DNA from: Pachyseris speciosa
Lineage: Eukaryota > Cnidaria > Anthozoa > Scleractinia > Pachyseridae
NCBI GenBank assembly: GCA_016490735.1
Contig: JAEMWC010000133.1
Coordinates: 137,501-201,500 of the forward strand
Direction: 5' to 3'
Length of the DNA: 64,000 bases
Made by a program: the position numbers and the translations under genes. Below the pieces are notes generated by a model. It made no database searches and had not been told where the DNA came from. It saw only the letters and a program-made list of their open reading frames with translations. Of this stretch, positions 52,028 to 60,364 are shown piece by piece. Each line of letters opens with the position of its first letter. Positions within the stretch are counted from its first letter, which is position 1.

Positions 52028-52225
52028 TTATTGAAGAATATTTTTTTGATGTTTTTTTGTTTTAATATGACAAGATTTTCCTGCCATTGTGTAGTTACGT
52101 CCTGTCTTACATATGTTACAGTACCATTCTTTATTTAGCATATAGGTAGTCTTGTGTTTTTTTCTTTCCTCATCACTGAGAACTCTAGGCCTTCCCCGAC
52201 CTCTCTTGACATTTTGATTCTCCAT
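52028..52225 (-). CDS. AT-hook plus C2H2-like zinc-finger small protein
   Basis: 65 residues. N-terminal AT-hook KRGRGRPR, then EERKKHKTTYMLNKEW, then a U1-type finger YCNIC…KSCHIKTKKH. It is intact, with a TATATATG-like context at the start. Probably DNA- or RNA-binding and regulatory. It lies between PolB and the nuclease gene, in the same orientation as both. Confidence 0.65.
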   Translation of the reverse strand: MENQNVKRGRGRPRVLSDEERKKHKTTYMLNKEWYCNICKTGRNYTMAGKSCHIKTKKHQKNILQ

Positions 52226-52258
52226 ATATAATCTATATATTTTTATTTTTATATCAAT

Positions 52259-52579
52259 TTAATTTTCTTTTAAATCTTTCCTTCGTGATAAGTATAATTT
52301 GCTTTCTTCCAAGTGTTTGGTTATTTCATGAATCAAGTCTTCGAAACAATTGCTCATGGTGTATTTACATTTGTTTTTCTCATACATTTGCTTCATACTT
52401 TTTTGTTTATCTGACACTTGATACACACCAGTTGGACTTTTGAATTCAAGACAAAGAGCATTGTATTTTCTAGTGGGATTCAACAGCATTAAATCACACT
52501 GTCCAGCCATATATCCTTTCTTATAACTTCTGATTCGCATGTTTGAGCTTATTTGATTTTCACCTAATCCCGCCACCAT
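52259..52579 (-). CDS. PD-(D/E)XK (VRR-NUC-like) nuclease, C-terminal part of the BRO gene
   Basis: 106 codons. It has GENQISSNMRIRSYKKGYMAGQCDLML, then LCLEFKSPTG (E-x-K) and a C-terminal helical part ending in HEITKHLEES. The D…ExK spacing and following Gln-rich helix (VSDKQKSMKQMY) fit the VRR-NUC/PD-(D/E)XK pattern. E1 shows the upstream sequence fused to BRO-N; in E2 a 1-nt loss near 52590 separates them. Inferred role: resolving or processing element DNA. Confidence 0.7.
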   Translation of the reverse strand: MVAGLGENQISSNMRIRSYKKGYMAGQCDLMLLNPTRKYNALCLEFKSPTGVYQVSDKQKSMKQMYEKNKCKYTMSNCFEDLIHEITKHLEESKLYLSRRKDLKEN

Positions 52580-53110
52580 TAAAGCATCTTCATATTTTTT
52601 CTGATGAATGATACAATCTTGCAGTGCAGATCATTTTCACTTTCAATCATCAGCATGTTATTACTTCTATCATTGAACTGATTGTAATACCCCTGTTTTC
52701 TGATTGATGGCAACACTTTAGATGTAACCCAATGTTTGAATTTTATGGCTTCTTGTTTTTTGGAAGACAGTATAGGGAATAAAATCCTGATTCATTTATA
52801 AAAAAACATTTATAAGACTGTTTGACCTGATGGACACTTTCGGTCCCTCTGCTTCCGACCTGATGGACACTTTCGGTCCCTCTGCTTCCGACCTGATGGA
52901 CACTTTCAGTCCCTCTGCTATTCGTCATTATTTTGTGGTCTATAAGATTTTATCATCAGGTACAACATAATTTCTGATTGCTCTTTGTGGATTTTTATAG
53001 TCAAGAATTTTAGCTATGTCTCTTCCTCTGAACCAAACGTTATTTTTATCATCAAGATAGCAATCTATTGATACATCTAATTCTTTATTATCGTAGGAAT
53101 ATTTTTGCAT
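52580..53110 (-). pseudogene. BRO-N domain remnant with inserted 33-bp repeats
   Basis: It starts at 53110 (MQKYSYDNKEL) and matches the E1 BRO-N N-terminus (NVWFRGRDIAKILDYKNPQRAI), then stops at 52940. The middle is replaced by three 33-bp units, after which BRO-N sequence resumes (FFINESGFYSLYC). It then breaks in frame at the same A-run as E1 (here AAAAAAC) and again near 52590. Confidence 0.78.
52824..52919. repeat. 33-bp tandem repeat, three units
   Basis: Units begin GACCTGATGGACACTTTC at 52824, 52857 and 52890 (the last truncated and with one change). On the minus strand they would encode repeated GTESVHQVGSR. The repeat is absent from E1. Confidence 0.9.
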
Positions 53111-53259
53111 TTGTATATTATATTATAATAATTTATTTTTTAATTCATTTTCGACCTGTGTTTAAATATAGTCAGGAATAATAATATTCTTGGCTACATA
53201 ATAGCAAATAACAGATATACTGTAGGGTCTACTCACATATATGTTAGATAATTTTCTCT

Positions 53260-54221
53260 TTATAATATGTCTTTTAAATCCTTGAACGGGATCCAACTGT
53301 TAAATTCGTCACTGTAACCCTTCCACTTCACCAAAGCTTGTTTCTTCTTGTAATCTCTGCGAATGACTTTATCAATACGGAATACATCCTGTCTGGCTTT
53401 CAATAATTCAGCTTCATAAAAACTCCCTTGTATTTCTTCATCGTTGAGATCTTTTAGTTTGTAAGTGACTGGATTAGTGTATTGGATCTTATCAACTGTA
53501 AATACTTCTTCAGTCCAATTTGGTGTATAGCCCTTGTCGAACACATTCCGTTTATACTTGGATATTCGACCTTATCACCTATTTTAAATTTTGGTTTCTG
53601 TTTTAATGTTTTCATATCACCATACAAATTGAAGTAAACAGTTCCTTCATTCCTCTTATCAGATGCTTCAACGGGTGTCATCTTTGTGCTTGAATGTTTG
53701 GTATTATTATACTGTTTCACTAATTTTGGTAACATGTCTAAATACTGTGTATTACCTTGAACAGTGAACTGCTTCCACATTTTGGATTTAATTGTCCTAT
53801 TCCATCTTTCAACTACTGATGATTTCTCTTCATTCTCAGTTGAGTACATCTGTACACTATGTTTCTCTAGCAAGTCCTTCAAGTGTTTGTTGTAAAACTC
53901 TTTTCCCTTGTCGACCCATAAATACTGTGGTTTTCTACCTTCCTTGAATATTGATTTGAATGCTTCAGTGACAGATTCACCTTTCTTATCCTTCAATGGG
54001 ACAATCCAACCATATTTGCTGAAGACATCAATAACCATAAGAAGATATCGATAACCTTTATTCCATTTACTGAACTGTTGCATTTCAACTAGATCACTTG
54101 CCCATATTTCATCAATTTTATTTACAATCACACGCCGCCGAGTGAAATTTCGTTTTATGGGTGCATGTAATTCATCAGCTAGTTTTTCTTGCCAGTTTTC
54201 TTCACTCGACGGCTTTTTCCG
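53260..54221 (-). pseudogene. Integrase of E2 (1-bp deletion)
   Basis: Near-identical to the E1 integrase, including the three catalytic acidic residues and the chromodomain. One base is missing near 53567-53571 (E1 has GTCCGAATATC at that place), shifting the frame between core and chromodomain. Upstream the frame is open to the AAAAAAC slip site at 54221-54227, as in E1. Confidence 0.9.
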
Positions 54222-54227
54222 TTTTTT
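54134..54227 (-). promoter_or_regulatory. Candidate -1 frameshift signal 2, E2 copy
   Basis: On the minus strand: AAAAAAC (54227-54221) in phase with PLA2, a 7-nt spacer (54220-54214), stem arm GCCGTCGAGTGAA (54213-54201) and the pairing arm TTCACTCGGCGGC (54146-54134). All paired bases are identical to E1. Confidence 0.82.
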
Positions 54228-54864
54228 GAAACACCGAGACCAAGTTTCTGTTTTTTGTCGATTAAGAATCTAGCTGTTTGACCCCATTTTGGCATCTCAC
54301 CATATGGTATTTGATCTAGTGACTCGACCATTGTTCTATCACAATCACCTTTATTTTTTCCCATATCATAACAAATATCGTGGTAAGCTGCTATTTCATC
54401 CACTTTGTTATAAGGTTGTACATTCCATTTCAAGACCTCACCTGTGTTTTTATCATACTCTAACTGTTTATCGAGGGGATTATAAGGTCCCATGTATTTA
54501 TACTTTCCGGGTGTCCATCCACTTTTCGGTTTAGGAAGCTTGCCAATAACCTTATGAATGTCAATAGCACCGCCATAATCTAATCCTTTGATATCTGTTT
54601 TGTAACGAATATTTGGTCTCACTTTTGTTGAGAGTTGTTTCAAAGCTTCTGACCCAACCTTTGTGATTGCAGGCTTTGCGAGGGAAAGTCCTTTGTCAAT
54701 TAATTTCTTTTGCAGCTTTGGATTTCTCATTGCTTCAGAAGCATAATATCTACCCATTTCAACACCCTTCTTCGCTAAATAAGGGACTCCATGTTCAAAA
54801 ATCCTGTTAGCGCCATATCTGCGGCTGAATCTAGTATGCCCGCCCCTTCAGACGGGCTATTCAG
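54179..54864 (-). pseudogene. Phospholipase A2 protein of E2 (N-terminal frameshift)
   Basis: The domain core is intact from MGRYYASEAM (54757) to the C-terminal KKTGKKN, with GPYNPLD, AAYHDICYD and CDRTM. The -1 frame entered from the slip site (54864-54870) runs through a GAGILDSAAD segment and then breaks in a T-run at 54797-54801, where one base appears to be missing. The upstream 60 codons differ strongly from E1, whereas the frameshift signal does not. Confidence 0.78.
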
Positions 54865-54870
54865 TTTCCC
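54838..54870 (-). promoter_or_regulatory. Candidate -1 frameshift signal 1, E2 copy
   Basis: On the minus strand: GGGAAAC (54870-54864) in phase with the zinc-ribbon codons, a 6-nt spacer TGAATA (differs from E1 TAATTA) and the same 8-bp stem with GAAG loop (54857-54838). Confidence 0.8.
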
Positions 54871-55019
54871 CGATTTCTGACAAATTTAGTCTTTGTGATT
54901 CCACATTCAGCACAAGTACATTTCATCACAGTTCGACCATTTTTTGTCTTTTGATATCTTTCACTTCCTGGTACACATTCAGTCTGCTTCTTCTGTTTCA
55001 CACAATATGATTTTACCAT
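54861..55019 (-). CDS. Zinc-ribbon mini-protein of E2, DUF5679-like
   Basis: 52 residues (MVKSYCVKQKKQTEC…), one codon longer than E1 at the start and otherwise nearly the same, with KTKNGRTVMKCTCAECG. It is intact and ends in the in-phase GGGAAAC followed by TGA. The preceding TAATGGTATAATG is the expected start context in weakened form. Confidence 0.75.
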   Translation of the reverse strand: MVKSYCVKQKKQTECVPGSERYQKTKNGRTVMKCTCAECGITKTKFVRNRGN

Positions 55020-55031
55020 TATACCATTAAG

Positions 55032-56333
55032 TTAGATATTTTTAAAGTAGTCTATGATGAATCTGTGATTGACTCTTGTGTCTGTTGGATCAAATTCAGC
55101 ATTATGTATTGTATTAAGAATGGATCTCCCATTTTGTCTCTCGAGAAGATAGTACAAACACCAATATCCACACAAGACTGAATCTCTTTCTTGTATCTCA
55201 TCTCCAGAGTATTCAAGTTGTTTTCCACTTGTAGCCATGTATTTCTGTACTTCTGTTGGCATCATTAAACCAAATGAGTCAAAGTATTCACAGTATCTAT
55301 CACCAATTCGATAACATACCCAGTGAGTACCAGGTCCAATCTTACTGTCAAGATTGACTATCCCACATTCATTCTTTTTTATTTGTCTCGGCAGATTGTC
55401 TCTTGAAAATACTCCTCTAAAATGTTTTATTCCAAGTTGTTTAACCCAATTGATTAAATCAAAGTTGGATAAGGGTTTGTTTACAAAATGGTTCCTAGTA
55501 TGGGGATTGAATTGAATGGACTGTTTTTGCCCAGTAGAAGTCCTTTTCCTTTTCTTTTTTTTTTTCATTCCATAACCGATTGGGTTATTCCATGTACCAA
55601 AAACAGGAGGAGATTGCCATGGAATCATAGCATGTTTCCCACCTTTCTTTCTGGGTACAATGTCATCTGGAACATGAACAGGTATTGACCGTCTTGGACG
55701 GCTGCTTTCAACATGCAAACCTTTTCCAGTTAATTTTCTGATTGCTTCTATAGCCAAAGGAATTCCAATGCTGGCGAGTATTGTTCCAATACCCTTTCCA
55801 GTCTGCGCTTTTGTTGGTTTTATAACAACGTCTCCACCATACTGCATTTTTTGGATAACATCAGCCATCTGTCTCGTATTCAATAAATTTCCTACATTCA
55901 ATAATTGGGATAAATTGGCATTAGGAATAAGAAATCCTCCTTTTTGTTTCTTTCCAAATAGTTTATCAATGCCGAGACTTGCTAATGAAGAAAGAGCACC
56001 TGTAGCCAATGCTGGAGCCGCTTTAGCTACTGCTTTACCTGCATAAGGCAATAGTCTTGTTCCAAGTGAAAAAAGACTGGACCAAAGAGAACCTCCTTCT
56101 TGGACTGATTTTCTGATCTGTGCTTTGGATATCTTTACATCAGCACCTGTTCCATTTCTCTGTGATTTGGCTAATTTTTTTATCTGTGTTTTTGTCAACA
56201 TCATTTGATCACCTCCAGTGAGATCTCCATGTGCGAGTCTCAATGTTACCGGTGAATTTGTTTGTATAGCTTTTGCAAGCCTTTGCTTCTGACTTCCTGA
56301 AAGTCTTACTCCATGAGGATGATAAGTAGTCAT
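55032..56333 (-). CDS. Continuous pVI-like plus adenain-type protease frame
   Basis: 433 residues in one frame. Residues 1 to about 255 are the pVI-like part (same hydrophobic and amphipathic segments as E1), then a Lys/Arg linker after the same A11 run. The protease follows from NKPLSNFDLINWVKQLG, with GTHW, YFDSFG and LCGYWC. E1 has two extra bases just after the run and is therefore in two frames. In adenoviruses the protease uses a pVI peptide as cofactor, so covalent linkage would be functionally suggestive; the fusion could also be an indel artefact. Confidence 0.82.
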   Translation of the reverse strand: MTTYHPHGVRLSGSQKQRLAKAIQTNSPVTLRLAHGDLTGGDQMMLTKTQIKKLAKSQRNGTGADVKISKAQIRKSVQEGGSLWSSLFSLGTRLLPYAGKAVAKAAPALATGALSSLASLGIDKLFGKKQKGGFLIPNANLSQLLNVGNLLNTRQMADVIQKMQYGGDVVIKPTKAQTGKGIGTILASIGIPLAIEAIRKLTGKGLHVESSRPRRSIPVHVPDDIVPRKKGGKHAMIPWQSPPVFGTWNNPIGYGMKKKKKRKRTSTGQKQSIQFNPHTRNHFVNKPLSNFDLINWVKQLGIKHFRGVFSRDNLPRQIKKNECGIVNLDSKIGPGTHWVCYRIGDRYCEYFDSFGLMMPTEVQKYMATSGKQLEYSGDEIQERDSVLCGYWCLYYLLERQNGRSILNTIHNAEFDPTDTRVNHRFIIDYFKNI

Positions 56334-56400
56334 ATAATATATGTTTATACTAAATTGTATTTAATATAAAACAATCATTTAATTTATTTAATTATTTAAT

Positions 56401-57683
56401 TTACATTGATCTCAGAATTAATTTTCCATCAGTCTTTCTCATCTCAATATCCTGCTCATAGAGGACCAATGCATACACACTGTAATCAGCATTTGTTGCA
56501 GCACTCAAAGTGTATTTGAAAGTCAGTTTTGTCATTCCATCTTTAATATCCTGTTTCTGTTTTGTCAGATCGAAATAAACAAAAGGGAATATTGTACCGA
56601 AATTGCCCCTGTTGAGAAGGGTACTTTCACTGAAATCGTTTACAGCTTGAACATATTTCAAAACATCTCTAAATACTCTTGTTGGTTCTGTTGATGGTTT
56701 ATAACGAAGCTCTGGATAATCATTTCCGTTGCCAACTTCAAGATAACAATCAGTCAAAGTTCGGTTATTTGCAACTGAGAATGTGTTATAGAGAAATTTA
56801 TTGGCTGTCTGAGATGCATCATTGGCATCATTGATGATGAATACAAAGACATGCCTGGGTTTGTTTATTCCTGTGGAAATACGGAAATTGGCTGTCTGTT
56901 GTCTTGTTGAATTGCCTCTCTCAACCATTTCTCTCATGTAAGTCCACTTTCTGTTGTCAAGATACTTGCTCATGTATAAGGACTTTCCCGTAGAATTAAA
57001 AATAATACGAGGAACAATTAGCTGGAATTTAGTTAGTACCACACGACATTCATCAGTAGCTTGCCAAATCAAATTGGCATCACTCTCAAGTGTCAATTTC
57101 ACCTCTACTTTTGAGTTAGGCATGAGTTCATCCCAAAAGCTCTTGAAAAAACCGTATCTGTTCAATGCTATCTCTGCATTTACTTCACCACCATCATCAA
57201 GTAAAGCTTTACGATCTGAGAATCCTTTGTTATAAGCAGCTTGTGCCACTCTGTTTTCAGCACCTCTGCTGGTGTCAAGATAGAAGAACTCATTGGTTCC
57301 CTGACTTACAACATAACCCTGTGAATACTCAAGCAATGACTTAATATTTGTGGCCTGGTTAGCGTCTCGGCATTCATAAACATCAAGACCATTCATTTTT
57401 ACATTAATGGTGTTAATAAGAGCGTGACTGAATTAACAATACCATTTCGATCTGCACCAGCAATGTTACCTCCATCTGCAAGCTTGTTTACAATGAAAAT
57501 AACATTAAAACGGGCATTATACCAGTCAAATGGTGTAGTCTCTCCACTGTTATCAACAACGAAACGGTAACCTGTTTTCCTCTGATGAGCATTGTTTGCT
57601 ACTACAGTATTAAGTGCTGTCTCTAGTTCGAACACTACATCTTCATATCTTTCGATATATTTTGAGTCACGATAGTTTGACAT
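56401..57683 (-). pseudogene. Hexon, double jelly-roll major capsid protein of E2 (1-bp deletion)
   Basis: The N-terminal part (57399-57683) and the rest (56401-57396 and slightly upstream) are in different frames. One T is missing near 57421-57424 relative to E1 (CAGTTCACGC there). Everything else of the family pattern is present: LMPNSKVEVKL, WTYMREMVERGNSTRQ, KPRHVFVFI, LEVGNGNDYPE, FPFVYFDLTKQ. The lesions in the E1 copy are elsewhere. Confidence 0.88.
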
Positions 57684-57705
57684 ATATTATTGTGTTAGAT
57701 AAAAG

Positions 57706-57936
57706 TTATTTTATTTTACGCGGTCGGCCTCTCTTTCTTTTGATTAAACCACCAGTCTGGCTCACACTCTCAGTTCCACTCTTTCTCTTTTTCAAAAGTT
57801 CTATGATTTTGTCGCCAGCTTTTTTGCCAGCATGTTCACCAATTGTTGTTGCTGCTTTTTTTCCAGCTGTTTTGATCATATCAGTCACAATACCTTCACC
57901 ATGTTGTTCATATTTTTTAAACTCAAACCGTTTCAT
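57706..57936 (-). CDS. Basic AT-hook protein of E2
   Basis: 76 residues, Lys/Ala-rich helix and C-terminal KRKRGRPRKIK. Twelve residues shorter than E1, with in-frame losses in the AxKKA repeat and in the Ser/Gly/Thr linker. It is intact and starts at AGTATATG. Confidence 0.65.
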   Translation of the reverse strand: MKRFEFKKYEQHGEGIVTDMIKTAGKKAATTIGEHAGKKAGDKIIELLKKRKSGTESVSQTGGLIKRKRGRPRKIK

Positions 57937-57949
57937 ATACTATTAGGTT

Positions 57950-58735
57950 TTATAATTCCACACTTCTCAAGAACAACTCAATATACCAATCTATCCCATT
58001 TAAATCGACTGGAGCTCTAGAAGAGTCTGTGACATAAAAGCGTATTGAGCTGATATTATGTGTTGAGACTGGATTCCATGAAAGAAAACGAGGTTTGTAA
58101 GTGAAAGGTAAACTTCTAACGAGATCTGTGACAGGAATAACAGCGATTGTATTTGTGCTATTTCCATCAACAATGCTATCTGTCACCAAATCACAATTGA
58201 TATAAATTTCATCTACTCCTCTTGTAATATCAGGTAGATTTGTTCCATATTCTGTGGCTGGAACTAATTTTGAATCGAAACCGATAAGTTTTCTGAAATC
58301 AAGATTCCTCAGATCCACACGATAATTTTCATTGAGTTCAATCAAAATGCGATATGTTGACAAAACGAAATACATGTTAATACCATACAGGAATTTTGAT
58401 TTGTCTGTTTCAGATGGATTCAGTACATGGCTGTTTTTTCTCATATACTCATGAATGTAACTATTGATATCGTCGTATGAATACATCCCGTTAACGAATG
58501 TTATTGTTTCCCAGTTTACACCTTTGTCATAGCTGTATTTAATTTGATTATTCCCAAAAATATCTCTGATATTGTACCAACTGTATGTCATATTGATGAC
58601 ATTCACAGCCATTTCATATTTTAAATCATTCGTTAATTTAAGAGGTGTATTGAATCTTTTTTCAAAATCATGACTCTTGCTGACACCAATTTTGTCTCTG
58701 TTTTTACTGTTGAATCGTAATGAAATTTCTGTCAT
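57950..58735 (-). CDS. Penton, single jelly-roll minor capsid protein of E2
   Basis: 261 residues, the same length as E1 and nearly identical, from AAGTATATG at 58735. HDFEKRFNTPLKL, NMTYSWYNI and the C-terminal SSIRFYVTDSSRAPVDLNG segments are conserved. It is intact. Confidence 0.86.
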   Translation of the reverse strand: MTEISLRFNSKNRDKIGVSKSHDFEKRFNTPLKLTNDLKYEMAVNVINMTYSWYNIRDIFGNNQIKYSYDKGVNWETITFVNGMYSYDDINSYIHEYMRKNSHVLNPSETDKSKFLYGINMYFVLSTYRILIELNENYRVDLRNLDFRKLIGFDSKLVPATEYGTNLPDITRGVDEIYINCDLVTDSIVDGNSTNTIAVIPVTDLVRSLPFTYKPRFLSWNPVSTHNISSIRFYVTDSSRAPVDLNGIDWYIELFLRSVEL

Positions 58736-58741
58736 ATACTT

Positions 58742-59014
58742 TTACATTAGATATTTCATCATTATTTTATTTAGCTCACCGGTTTTCAGGATTCCCAGTC
58801 TGTTCAATGTATGCAATATTTTTGTGAATTCATTTTGAACATTTTTGCTGTTGTTGCCGGCTGAAATAGATCCACCAAGTAACTGTAGTCTTGAAAGCAT
58901 GTCACCCAAAAATGCATCCCTTGAACCCATGCCTGAACCAATAGTTGATGCACCTTCCTCAACTGCGCCAATTCTTTTTCGGTACTTTTGCAGTAATTTG
59001 ATCTCTTGAGTCAA
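58742..59014 (-). CDS. Small conserved ORF without an ATG, E2 copy
   Basis: About 90 codons matching 40575-40873, except for a different central stretch (SGMGSRDAFLGDMLSRL). The conserved start position reads TTG. The frame extends upstream without an ATG. The C-terminal helical half (NEFTKILHTLNRLG) is identical to E1, which argues for a real product. Confidence 0.55.
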   Translation of the reverse strand: MTQEIKLLQKYRKRIGAVEEGASTIGSGMGSRDAFLGDMLSRLQLLGGSISAGNNSKNVQNEFTKILHTLNRLGILKTGELNKIMMKYLM

Positions 59015-59034
59015 TTCATAATTTTTCTTTGAAT

Positions 59035-59586
59035 TTATCCCTCTTCGTTTTGGTTTGTGATAGATGAGCTTTTTTCTCTTCCAACATCTTGGGTTAATTT
59101 ACCAATCATTTTATCATACTTGTCGATGTCGATTTCACCATCCATATATGATTTAAATATCTGTGATGGAGGAGGTAATTTATATTTCATCAATGTTTTA
59201 ATATCCTCAAGTGAAAAACCTTTATCAAGATTCGACTTATATGGTGTTTCTGTTTCAGTCATCATTTTAGGTTTGTAATCAATTGGTAATGTTGTTTTCA
59301 TTGGTACTGATTCAGGTAACGTGTTCATCAGCATAAGATCTTCGAAACCAGATGTTAAGGCTTTTTGATTCTTTTTCAACTGTTCAATAACTTCATCCTG
59401 TTTTTTGTCGACACTTTCTTTCACACTCTTCTGGACATCAATAGAGGGTTTCAGTAATTCTGATGTTGTATCATATGCATCCTGTTTTCTGTATTCATAA
59501 GTCTTGATAACATCACGAACTTCTCTAGTTTTGTTTCCGGCTTCAATTCCACTTTTAAGAAGCCTTTTCATTCGTTCTATATCCAT
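59035..59586 (-). CDS. Structural-cluster helical protein of E2 (C-terminal frameshift)
   Basis: From MDIERMKRLL (ATG at 59586) it is the same protein as 39993-40574 up to about residue 170. It then diverges because an A-run near 59070 is one base longer than in E1, giving a different short tail. The main helical body is intact. Confidence 0.65.
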   Translation of the reverse strand: MDIERMKRLLKSGIEAGNKTREVRDVIKTYEYRKQDAYDTTSELLKPSIDVQKSVKESVDKKQDEVIEQLKKNQKALTSGFEDLMLMNTLPESVPMKTTLPIDYKPKMMTETETPYKSNLDKGFSLEDIKTLMKYKLPPPSQIFKSYMDGEIDIDKYDKMIGKLTQDVGREKSSSITNQNEEG

Positions 59587-59622
59587 ATACAATTGTGTTA
59601 GACTAATCTAAACTATTTACAT

Positions 59623-60261
59623 ATGGAAATCCCTAATTATGATATTCAGGGTTTAAAGAATTCATTCAGACAGTTGTATCCGTATATGCCAAAAGACACT
59701 TTCAGGATGCTGCTGGCTGGTAATTCTGGATCTGGAAAGACAACATTGTTCATGCATCTGATTATGGAACCGTTGGTCTATTATGATCAGATACATCTTT
59801 ATGCAAAAAATTTGGATCAAGACAAGTACAAATATCTTCGGAAAGTAATGGATGAAATAAGCAGTCACATTGGATATCCTGCCTTGGTTTGCAGTCAAGA
59901 AGAGATATTGCCAGTTGAACAAATAAAAGACACAGATTTGCAGCGATTGGTTGTTTTTGATGATTTTGTCACTGACAAGAAACAAGATCAGATAATCAGC
60001 TATTTCATTCAGGGGAGACACAAGAACTGTTCAGTCATATATCTCACACAATCATTCTATGGCTGTCCAAAATCAATCAGACTCAATTGCAGTCACTTCT
60101 GCCTTTATGATTTCCCATCCTCAAGAGAAAGGAACTTGATTGCACAAGAACTTGGAATCGACAAGAAGAAATACATTGAAGCCACCAAGAAACCTTATTC
60201 CTTCTGTTATGTTGACAAGCCGATGAAAACAATCAAGAGAAATTTTTATGGTGCTGTTTAA
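59623..60261 (+). CDS. FtsK/HerA-family packaging ATPase of E2
   Basis: 212 residues, intact and almost identical to E1. Walker A is LLAGNSGSGKTT and Walker B is RLVVFDDF, with TQSFYGCPKSIRLN downstream. It is divergent from the structural cluster across a 36-bp spacer, as in E1. Confidence 0.92.
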   Translation: MEIPNYDIQGLKNSFRQLYPYMPKDTFRMLLAGNSGSGKTTLFMHLIMEPLVYYDQIHLYAKNLDQDKYKYLRKVMDEISSHIGYPALVCSQEEILPVEQIKDTDLQRLVVFDDFVTDKKQDQIISYFIQGRHKNCSVIYLTQSFYGCPKSIRLNCSHFCLYDFPSSRERNLIAQELGIDKKKYIEATKKPYSFCYVDKPMKTIKRNFYGAV

Positions 60262-60277
60262 TCTAATCTAATATTAT

Positions 60278-60352
60278 ATGGCAATCAATAATTTCCAAAA
60301 TGTTGAAAAACAGGAGAATCCAAAAACAGAAAGAATCGAAAAATTAATCTAA
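60278..60352 (+). CDS. Tiny ORF between ATPase and fibre
   Basis: 24 codons (MAINNFQNVEKQ…) with a TCTAATATTATATG context. It sits where E1 has its 64-codon Thr/Met repeat ORF. The sequence is not conserved beyond the first residues. Only the start context supports it. Confidence 0.35.
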   Translation: MAINNFQNVEKQENPKTERIEKLI

Positions 60353-60364
60353 CAAGATTGTATA